Shown here: one piece after another, positions 44,901 through 51,265 of the stretch
Numbering within the stretch: position 1 is the stretch's first letter
Layout of the letters: every line of letters starts with the position of its first letter
Assembly (NCBI GenBank): GCA_033762255.1
Contig: JANRLT010000041.1
Coordinates: 62,001-126,000 of the forward strand
Direction of reading: 5' to 3'
From: Pirellulales bacterium
Lineage (GTDB): Bacteria > Planctomycetota > Planctomycetia > Pirellulales > JALHPA01
Length of the DNA: 64,000 nt
Notes under the pieces: model-generated
The model's database searches: none
Told to the model about the DNA's origin: nothing
What the model saw: only the letters and a program-made list of their open reading frames with translations
Translations under genes and position numbers: made by a program

Positions 44901-44980
44901 CGTCTCCCGCTTACTGGCGGACTGACGTCCACCGCTCGCCTTCGCCGCACCAGTCCCGTCCGGCGGACGGGACCTACTCA
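44901..44980 (+). repeat. family D module plus left arm of a 31-bp inverted repeat
   Basis: GGCGGACTGACGTCCACCGC (about 44927-44936 region) followed by the 31-bp arm 44950-44980, whose inner part (GTCCCGTCCG G CGGACGGGAC) is itself a perfect palindrome. The arm ends on the three bases that are the stop codon of the minus-strand UxaA-family gene. Its exact reverse complement is at 46585-46615. Confidence 0.85.
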
Positions 44981-46585
44981 CAGCGTTGGCCCCAGCATCC
45001 AGGGTTGAAATTCCTCGGTCCCCAGGTCTTGCGCTTCACTTTTACTCGGTTTGCCGCTGGCCAGGTCTAATAACGCCTGAAAAATTTCCTGCCCAACTTC
45101 GTTGACAGGCTTGCCGTGCAAAATATCGCCCGCGTTGATATCCATATCGGCCTGCATCCGTAGGTACATCGGCGTGTTGCTGGCGATTTTTAACACGGGA
45201 CTGGGCTTAAACCCAAAGCACGACCCCCTTCCCGTGGTAAACGCCACCAAGTTCGCTCCCCCCGCGACGATGCCCGTTACGCTCACCGGATCCAAACCCG
45301 GCGTGTCCATCACGACCAGCCCGCGTTCGGTTACTTGTTCGGCGTATTCATAAACGGCATTCAGGGCCGTGGTTCCTCCTTTGATAATGGCCCCGAGCGA
45401 TTTTTCATAAATCGTGGTCAATCCGCCAGCCTTGTTACCGGGAGAGGGGTTATTGTCCGGCGTGCAGCCATACATCCCCGCATACCATTCCCACCAGCGA
45501 ATCCGGTCGAGCAGCTTCTGGCCGACGGCGGGCGTCCGGGCACGCCGGGTGAGGAGTTGTTCCGCGCCGTAAATTTCGGTCGTTTCGGCTAGGATGACCG
45601 TCCCTCCGGCGGCCACTAGCATATCTGCCGCATGGCCCAGGGCGGCGTTGGCGGTGATGCCGGAGTTGCCATCGGAGCCGCCGCAATTTGTCCCCAGGAT
45701 GATCTGGCTAGCGGGACAAGGCTGCCGCGAAAAAGCGTTCACCCGCGGTAATAGTTGCTCCACTAGTGCGATTCCCGCCCGGATTGTGTTTTGCGTCCCC
45801 CCCAGGTTCTGCATGACCAAGACCGGCGGGGCGTAACTGGCGGGCTGTGATGATGGCGTAGGACTAGTTTTTGCGGTGTTCGTTTCGCCCACTGCCGCGT
45901 CGTTTTTTGCGCTCCCTCGAAAATCCCCCACTTGCACCAACTTGGCGTCCTCAATGAGCGCACCGGGTGTGACTGTTTCGCAACCCAGGCCAATCAGCAG
46001 ATATCCGCCGATGTTGGGATGTTTGGCCATGCCCCCTAACACACGATTGAGCAGGCGATGAAATTCACCGCGAAATTCGATGCCGCAACCATGCCCATGG
46101 GTAAAGGCGACGACGCCATCCACATTGGGATAAGCGGCCAATCGTTCGCGGGTAAAGTGGGCGGCGACGCGTTTGGCCACGGTGGCGGAGCAATTGACGC
46201 TGGAGATGACCGCCAGATAATTGCGTGTTCCCGCCCGTCCGCCAGGACGTGGATAACCGAGGAATGTCTTCCCTGTCAGGGGGGTGGGATCCGGCGGAAT
46301 GGCGGTGGCCAATTCGTGTTCGCCCGCGAGTTTTCCGGCGGTGAGATTGGGGCTATGAATCCAGTCCCCGCGGCAAATTTCCGTGGTTGTCGTGCCGATA
46401 TACTGGCCAAATTTTTTGACGGGCGCGCCCTCGGGTAAATCGACCAGTGCGACCTTATGACCGGCGGGGATGTTTTCCGCTATGGTGAAATTAAATTCCG
46501 CCACTGCCACGCGTTCCCCTTCCACCAAGTCGCGCGTGGCCACGGCTAGCGGATCATCAGGATGCAGATGCAAAAGCGTGGGCAT
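44978..46585 (-). CDS. UxaA-family (altronate/galactarate-type) sugar-acid dehydratase
   Basis: A 535-residue protein with both UxaA parts: an N-terminal SAF domain (PLAVATRDLVEGERVAVA, IPAGHKVALVDLPEGAPV) and the C-terminal dehydratase with GRAGTRNYLAVISSVNCSATV, HGHGCGIE, LGTNCGGSDGNSGITANAALG and GRGSCFGFKPSPVLKIASNT. The conserved Cys are those expected to hold iron. Members dehydrate altronate, galactarate or related aldonates to keto-deoxy acids. Converging with the FAH/dehydrogenase pair suggests it feeds that pathway. An insert at about 280-295 (NTAKTSPTPSSQP) is unusual. The gene is exactly bracketed by a 31-bp inverted repeat touching its start and stop codons. Confidence 0.88.
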   Translation of the reverse strand: MPTLLHLHPDDPLAVATRDLVEGERVAVAEFNFTIAENIPAGHKVALVDLPEGAPVKKFGQYIGTTTTEICRGDWIHSPNLTAGKLAGEHELATAIPPDPTPLTGKTFLGYPRPGGRAGTRNYLAVISSVNCSATVAKRVAAHFTRERLAAYPNVDGVVAFTHGHGCGIEFRGEFHRLLNRVLGGMAKHPNIGGYLLIGLGCETVTPGALIEDAKLVQVGDFRGSAKNDAAVGETNTAKTSPTPSSQPASYAPPVLVMQNLGGTQNTIRAGIALVEQLLPRVNAFSRQPCPASQIILGTNCGGSDGNSGITANAALGHAADMLVAAGGTVILAETTEIYGAEQLLTRRARTPAVGQKLLDRIRWWEWYAGMYGCTPDNNPSPGNKAGGLTTIYEKSLGAIIKGGTTALNAVYEYAEQVTERGLVVMDTPGLDPVSVTGIVAGGANLVAFTTGRGSCFGFKPSPVLKIASNTPMYLRMQADMDINAGDILHGKPVNEVGQEIFQALLDLASGKPSKSEAQDLGTEEFQPWMLGPTL

Positions 46586-46765
46586 GAGTAGGTCCCGTCC
46601 GCCGGACGGGACTGGTTTTAAAGGGGAGGCGGGATGCGAGAGGGGGCGAGCGGTGGACGTAAGTCCGCCGGTATGCAAGAGACGAGAGGCGGGAGGTTAG
46701 GGGTCAGGGACGAAGGGATAGGGGCAGAGATGCAAAGCCGCCGATGGTATCGGCGGTGCGTAGGT
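46585..46765 (-). repeat. right arm of the 31-bp inverted repeat plus family-D modules
   Basis: 46585-46615 is the exact reverse complement of 44950-44980, and its first base is the A of the ATG on the minus strand. Beyond it, on the minus strand, are modules found at 41282: the CCGCCGATACCATCGGCGG palindrome, CCCGCCTCTCG and ACCGGCGGACTTACGTCCAC. Confidence 0.85.
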
Positions 46766-46804
46766 GGTAAATGGTGAAAAGGAGGTGGGAGATGTGGGCC
46801 GAGG

Positions 46805-46835
46805 GTTGCATTATTAATTCTTAATTTTTAATTAT
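46805..46835 (-). repeat. AT tract at a stop codon
   Basis: On the minus strand AATAATTAAAAATTAAGAAT overlaps and follows the TerC stop. Same sense orientation as the four similar tracts. Confidence 0.6.
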
Positions 46836-47619
46836 TGACCGGCGGCGGCTCCCGCAACTCCACGGGCTTTTGGTTGCTGCGGATGCGGATATTGATCAGT
46901 TCTACAATCAGCGAGAACGCCATGGCAAAGTACACATAGCCCCGGTCCAGGTGGCTACCCGTCCCTTCCGCGACCAGCAACACGCCAATCAAAATCAAAA
47001 AACTGAGGGCCAAAATTTTGATCGTGGGATGCCGGTGCACAAACCGGCTGATCGCGCCGGAAAAAATCAGCATTACCCCCACGGCGATCACCATGGCCAC
47101 GACCATGATCCAGATTTGTTGGGCCATGCCCACCGCGGTGATCACGCTATCCAGCGAAAAGACAATATCCAGCATGATAATCTGAAAGAGGATCCAGCCA
47201 AACTGCGCTTTGGCCGGACTCCCCCCATTGGTTGTGGTATGTTCTTCCCCTTCGAGCTTGACGTGAATTTCGTGGACGCTTTTGGCAATGAGAAACAACC
47301 CGCCAATTAACAGCACTAGATCCTTGCCCGTGATGTTGTTGATCGCTTCAGGATGTTCAATGCCCAATTGCGAATATAAGCTTTCCGGAATGCCCAAATC
47401 CGTCAATTCAAACACCGTCCCTTCCAGCGCCATGATCCAGCTAATGGCAAACAACAACAGCAGCCGCATTCCCAGGGCCAGTCCCAAGCCCAATTGCCGG
47501 GCCAGGTTTTGTTGTTCGGCGGGCAGTCGGGTGACTAAAATGGCGATAAAAATGACGTTGTCGATACCCAGCACAATTTCCATGAGCGACAACGAAATCA
47601 AGGGAGCGACCCAATCCAT
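46828..47619 (-). CDS. TerC-family integral membrane protein
   Basis: A 263-residue TerC protein starting MDWVAPLISLSLMEIVLGID; a TTG 15 bases upstream is less likely. The signature LMEIVLGIDNVIFI and its internal repeat LDIVFSLDSVITAVGM place Asp residues in membrane helices, as in the LysE-superfamily metal transporters. About seven helices. TerC proteins are tied to metal (Mn) export at the membrane. The C-terminus is charged and proline-rich. No other ter genes are nearby. Confidence 0.92.
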   Translation of the reverse strand: MDWVAPLISLSLMEIVLGIDNVIFIAILVTRLPAEQQNLARQLGLGLALGMRLLLLFAISWIMALEGTVFELTDLGIPESLYSQLGIEHPEAINNITGKDLVLLIGGLFLIAKSVHEIHVKLEGEEHTTTNGGSPAKAQFGWILFQIIMLDIVFSLDSVITAVGMAQQIWIMVVAMVIAVGVMLIFSGAISRFVHRHPTIKILALSFLILIGVLLVAEGTGSHLDRGYVYFAMAFSLIVELINIRIRSNQKPVELREPPPVNN

Positions 47620-47674
47620 AGCTCTAGCTTTCAAAGATGTTGTGCAAAATTTATAACCGGGAAAACGCCGTAGT

Positions 47675-47718
47675 GGAATTCGCTAGAATTCCGACACCTC
47701 GGAACTTTTGCAAGTTCC
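47675..47718. repeat. two small palindromes (family E)
   Basis: GGAATTCGCTAGAATTCC at 47675-47692 and GGAACTTTTGCAAGTTCC at 47701-47718, each followed by CG. Same size and layout as the pair at 53451-53492. Confidence 0.6.
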
Positions 47719-47884
47719 GCTACGCCAACCGACGGCTTACGTCTACCAAATTCCGCGTCAATAGCGTAATTTACAACCCGGGGGTTGTGTCCAGCCCTTG
47801 TATCCTAGAAAAAGCGCGGACTAGAGACAAGCTGCAACGGGTTAGACTAAAAACTGCGGCGTTTTTCGTTTTTTATGGTTTGTC

Positions 47885-49138
47885 ATGACCATTTTGCTAT
47901 TTGAGGACGAGGGCGTTGCCCAATTACTCCCCCTGACACTGGGCAAGCCGGCTTTTGCCCTGAGCTGCGCGGCGGAGCGCTTGATCGACCTGTTGCGGCG
48001 AAATTTGACGGTTCCGGTGCGGGGTCTGGTCCGGCCGCATCTTCGCGCGCTCGAGGACGTCGACTATCCCGCGCTTTGCGCTAGCGCGTCGGAGTTAACC
48101 GGGCCTGGCCTGTTGTTGAATGCCCGGCTGGTTCCGGCCTTTAGCCAGTTAAATCCGATCCGGCAGTTGCTAACCGCCCCGGCGGAGTCAATCTGGACCA
48201 AGGGAAAAACGCTGGTTGCGGCCCGGGTTTCTAGCTTGGCGGAATTTGCGGCCATCCCCCCCGCGAGCTGGTTTGACATTTTTCACACCCCCGCCTACGC
48301 GGCGCATTTGGCGGACGATTGGGATCTGTTTGATTATCCGCATGACATTTTGCGCTTTCACCAATCCTGCGTGGCGGAGAACCTGACCGCGCGGATCGCC
48401 GCGGGGACCTTTCAACAGTTGCAGGATGGCCTGTTTGTGGGGCCAAATGTGCGCCTTCCCCAGCAATTAGTCTGCGACACGCGGTTGGGGCCGATCCTTA
48501 TCGAGCGGGACGCCAGCATCGGCCCGTTTTGCTACCTGCGCGGACCGTTATATATCGGTGCGGCGGCCCGGATCATGGAACACGCCGCGCTCAAGGACGG
48601 CACCTGCCTGGGCCACACCACCAAAGTTGGCGGCGAAGTCGAATCCAGCATGCTCGAGCCATTTAGCAATAAGCAACACCACGGATTTTTGGGGCACAGC
48701 TACGTTGGCAGTTGGGTCAACCTGGGAGCGGGCACCTCCAACAGCGACCTCAAAAACACCTATGGCATCGTCAACATGCAGTATCGCGGCCAAAAGGTAA
48801 ACACCGGCCTGCAGTTTATCGGCTGCATGATTGGCGATTACGCCAAAACCGCCATCAATACCAGTATCTTTACCGGCAAGGTCATCGGCGCGTGCAGCAT
48901 GGTGTATGGCTTTGTCACGGGAAATGTCCCCAGCTTTGTCAATTACGCCAGGTCCTTTGGCCAGGTTTCCGAAGCCCCGGTGGAGATCATGATCAACACC
49001 CAAAAGCGAATGTTTGACCGTCGGGGGCGGGAGCAGCGCCCCTGCGATATTCAGTTGTTGCGGGACATGTACGAACTGACCCGCCACGAGCGGGAGGACT
49101 TTGGTGAAACGCTAAGTTCCGAGCCACTGAACTGGTAG
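47885..49138 (+). CDS. GlmU-like sugar nucleotidyltransferase with left-handed beta-helix
   Basis: A 417-residue protein. The N-terminal half is a divergent nucleotidyltransferase-like domain (MTILLFEDEGVAQLLPLTLGKPAFAL) lacking the standard GGxGTRL loop of GlmU. The C-terminal half is a hexapeptide-repeat beta-helix: IGPFCYLRGPLYIGAAARIMEH, VGGEVESSMLEPFSNKQHHG, FLGHSYVGSWVNLGAGTSNSDL and INTSIFTGKVIG. This combination matches the Bacteroidetes/planctomycete GlmU-like family of putative sugar nucleotidyltransferases, so a role in cell-envelope sugar activation is likely. The substrate is unknown. It may act mainly as an acyltransferase. Confidence 0.8.
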   Translation: MTILLFEDEGVAQLLPLTLGKPAFALSCAAERLIDLLRRNLTVPVRGLVRPHLRALEDVDYPALCASASELTGPGLLLNARLVPAFSQLNPIRQLLTAPAESIWTKGKTLVAARVSSLAEFAAIPPASWFDIFHTPAYAAHLADDWDLFDYPHDILRFHQSCVAENLTARIAAGTFQQLQDGLFVGPNVRLPQQLVCDTRLGPILIERDASIGPFCYLRGPLYIGAAARIMEHAALKDGTCLGHTTKVGGEVESSMLEPFSNKQHHGFLGHSYVGSWVNLGAGTSNSDLKNTYGIVNMQYRGQKVNTGLQFIGCMIGDYAKTAINTSIFTGKVIGACSMVYGFVTGNVPSFVNYARSFGQVSEAPVEIMINTQKRMFDRRGREQRPCDIQLLRDMYELTRHEREDFGETLSSEPLNW

Positions 49139-49557
49139 ATCACGCTAGCAGCGCGGCGGCTTGAGAAAAAATTACAATTATTCCGCAAATTCGCAAATAG
49201 CTAGCACAAAAATTGGCGAACTGGACCAATTGTCATTAAAACCTTACAGCCACACTGTTTGGGAATGCGATGAACGAAATAGTTAGATGAAATTAGCCTA
49301 CCCAAACGCACTTCCCTAGGTTCGACACGGCAATCGCTATTTTCCAAATTGGGCAAATTTGGCAAGATACCCACTGGATTGCCTGGTTTACCACGCGACT
49401 GCAAGATTTACACGGCAAACTTGGCCTCCCGGCTAAAACCGCGTGTGTAAGCCGCCACCAGGGCACGGATGATCGAACGACCAGCGTTGCGTTACGCAGG
49501 ACGAAACCCGTCCGCGCAACCCTTTAGAACCGCCTCCCACGAGAAAGGATTCTCGCC
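49139..49557. other. gene-free stretch before the small membrane protein
   Basis: AT-rich left half, GC-rich right half. No ORF with coding character. The last 18 bases form a hairpin around the ribosome site (listed separately). Confidence 0.45.
49540..49555 (+). promoter_or_regulatory. ribosome site in the loop of a perfect hairpin
   Basis: CGAGAA and TTCTCG pair around the tetraloop AGGA, two bases before the ATG at 49558. The Shine-Dalgarno core is therefore displayed in, or trapped by, a stem-loop. Confidence 0.5.
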
Positions 49558-49827
49558 ATGACCACGATTTTTCCTTTGGCGTGGTGGATTGTTTGTTCTA
49601 TCCAATTGCTGGGACTGGGAAGCGCGGCCCTGGTGCGGATGAGCACCGGTACCATTCTGGAATATTGGGGTCAAACGTTCTTTTTTAGCAACCTTTTGGT
49701 ATGTGGCATGACCACCGGTTATGCCGTGCTGCTAAGCTCGGGCTGGTGGATGGTGTCCGGCGGGGTCTTTGCCGCGATGGTCCTGGTCGCGCTTGTGGAT
49801 TTTCGGCCCAATCGGCTGAAGCTGTAA
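49558..49827 (+). CDS. small hypothetical membrane protein
   Basis: An 89-residue protein with three hydrophobic segments (about 3-24, 38-57 and 60-80), including FPLAWWIVCSIQLLGLGSAALV and WWMVSGGVFAAMVLVALV. The C-terminus is short and basic (RPNRLKL). No family recognised. The strong ribosome site and clean reading frame support a real gene. Confidence 0.62.
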   Translation: MTTIFPLAWWIVCSIQLLGLGSAALVRMSTGTILEYWGQTFFFSNLLVCGMTTGYAVLLSSGWWMVSGGVFAAMVLVALVDFRPNRLKL

Positions 49828-49860
49828 TTGGCCGCGGGGTCGATATTCTAACGCGACGCG

Positions 49861-49960
49861 CGAAGATCATTCGTTGACCAAGCATTTGCGGGCCAAGAAC
49901 GCTTAACCCTGTGTGGGCCAAAGGCCCGATTCATGATGCAAGTAGCCTAGGGGTCGGGAG
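49861..49960 (-). repeat. degraded family-A repeat with its left neighbour
   Basis: CGAAGATCATTCGTTGACC followed by GCGGGCC, GGGCCAAAGGCCCGATTCAT and CCTAGGGG. The order matches 42026-42168 but the core palindrome is mostly lost. Confidence 0.5.
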
Positions 49961-50030
49961 TGGCTGGCGGTGCAAGCTTACACGAATCGTCAGTAAACAT
50001 AGCCGGCTACTTCTTAGATTACCAAGATTT

Positions 50031-50198
50031 CCGGAACTCCGTTGGAGTTCGGGATCACTTTTTTGCCCGCTAACCCAGGGTAGTCGCTGCGCTCCAACCG
50101 CTGGGCTATGTTCCAAAACCGCTTCGCGGTATCCATGTACCGCAACGCGGTTGCGCAACTCAGCCCAGGGTTACCGCGGAGCGGTTACCCTGGGAATA
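50031..50198 (+). repeat. dispersed repeat family B, longest copy
   Basis: A chain of short palindromes: GGAACTCCGTTGGAGTTC, CCCAGGG...CGCTGGG, ACCGCTTCGCGGT, ACCGCAACGCGGT and CCCAGGGTTACCGCGG with CGGTTACCCTGGG. Matches 24632-24770 (inverted) over most of its length and 1150-1187 at its right end. Confidence 0.8.
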
Positions 50199-50427
50199 GT
50201 GCTCCCGACCCCGTGGTAATCCAATCCCCCGGGTTACGGGCAAAAGCCCGCACCACGTTTATCCGTGCCAATCCGTGGCTCTGTCATTCCATTCTTTTCA
50301 TCAAAAATCGGCATCTGGCCAATGGCCGCGATCTGCTTCGCTCACGCTGCGGAATCTGATATAATCGCCCCCATATTCGAAAACCGCTTTGTCATACGGC
50401 TTGTTCATCACTTTGGGGTAGTTCGCC

Positions 50428-50916
50428 TTGGCCGCCAAAACCACTCGCACGGCAAATTCTCTTCCCGCCGAGGTCCTGCTGTACACCGATGGCGGCTGCA
50501 GCGGCAATCCCGGCCCCGGAGGTTGGGCGTTTATTTTGCGGCATCCCGCCACCGGCAAGGAATTGGAACAAGCCGGCGCCGAACCCAACACCACCAACAA
50601 CCGGATGGAGCTAACCGCCGTGGTCATGGGTCTATCCGTCCTCAAACGTCCCACACGGGTAGAATTGTTTACCGATAGCGAATACGTCCGCAAGGGGCTG
50701 TCCGAATGGATGGCCAAATGGAAAGCCAACGGTTGGAAACGTAAAGAGGGACAGCAGTGGAAAGAGGTAAAAAACGAGGATTTGTGGCGAAAATTGGATG
50801 GTTTGATTTTGTGCCACGAGTTGACGTATACTCGCGTGGCGGGCCATAGCGGCCATCCCGAAAATGACCGCTGCGACGAATTAGCCGTCGCCGCCTATCA
50901 AAAATACTTACGCTAA
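50428..50916 (+). CDS. rnhA: ribonuclease HI
   Basis: Cuts RNA in RNA-DNA hybrids. It is 162 residues. All four acidic catalytic residues are visible: D in YTDGGCSGNPGPGGW, E in NNRMELTAV, D in FTDSEYVRKGL, and D in ENDRCDELA. The basic loop (WKANGWKRKEGQQWK) and H in VAGHSGHPEN are also present. The only start that keeps the first catalytic Asp is TTG at 50428, preceded by GGGG at about ten bases, so expression may be low. Confidence 0.95.
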   Translation: MAAKTTRTANSLPAEVLLYTDGGCSGNPGPGGWAFILRHPATGKELEQAGAEPNTTNNRMELTAVVMGLSVLKRPTRVELFTDSEYVRKGLSEWMAKWKANGWKRKEGQQWKEVKNEDLWRKLDGLILCHELTYTRVAGHSGHPENDRCDELAVAAYQKYLR

Positions 50917-51265
50917 ACGACCATTCAAACAAATCAGCTCATTCCGTTTGCCGCTCGGGAGCATAGCTTGAGTCGGCAATTTGCTTCGTCCGCCGCCGTG
51001 CAACTTGTATCACCTAGCGCGAACTTTGTCCGCAAGTTAAGGGCTTTTGTGTTGAATGTTTGTAGGCAACGCCATAAATCGGGCCGTTGGCCCTTCCCTA
51101 TTCACTGAATATAAACCTAGGGCGACGCTGCGCTTGCCCTAGGCTGGGATAGGTCGGGCCGTTGGCCCGCAAAGAGTCAATCGCTTTTGACCAGCAACTG
51201 CTTGCATAACGGAAAGTATTCGCGCAACTCAAAGAATTCAACGATTAGTCATACGGGGACTCCCC
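50917..51265. other. gene-free stretch with a family-A repeat
   Basis: Holds the repeat at 51080-51174. The rest shows no gene or clear promoter. Confidence 0.5.
51080..51174 (+). repeat. dispersed palindromic repeat family A, copy 4
   Basis: CGGGCCGTTGGCCC, spacer, CCTAGGGC...GCCCTAGG core, then CGGGCCGTTGGCCCGCAAAG. Nearly identical to copies 1 and 2. Confidence 0.88.

Larger units (their letters stand above)
49828..50427. other. gene-free stretch rich in repeats
   Basis: Contains CGAAGATCATTCGTTGACC (49861-49879, also at 42026), a degraded family-A remnant (about 49886-49960) and the longest family-B repeat (50031-50198). The rnhA promoter should lie in 50230-50410. No gene seen. Confidence 0.5.
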
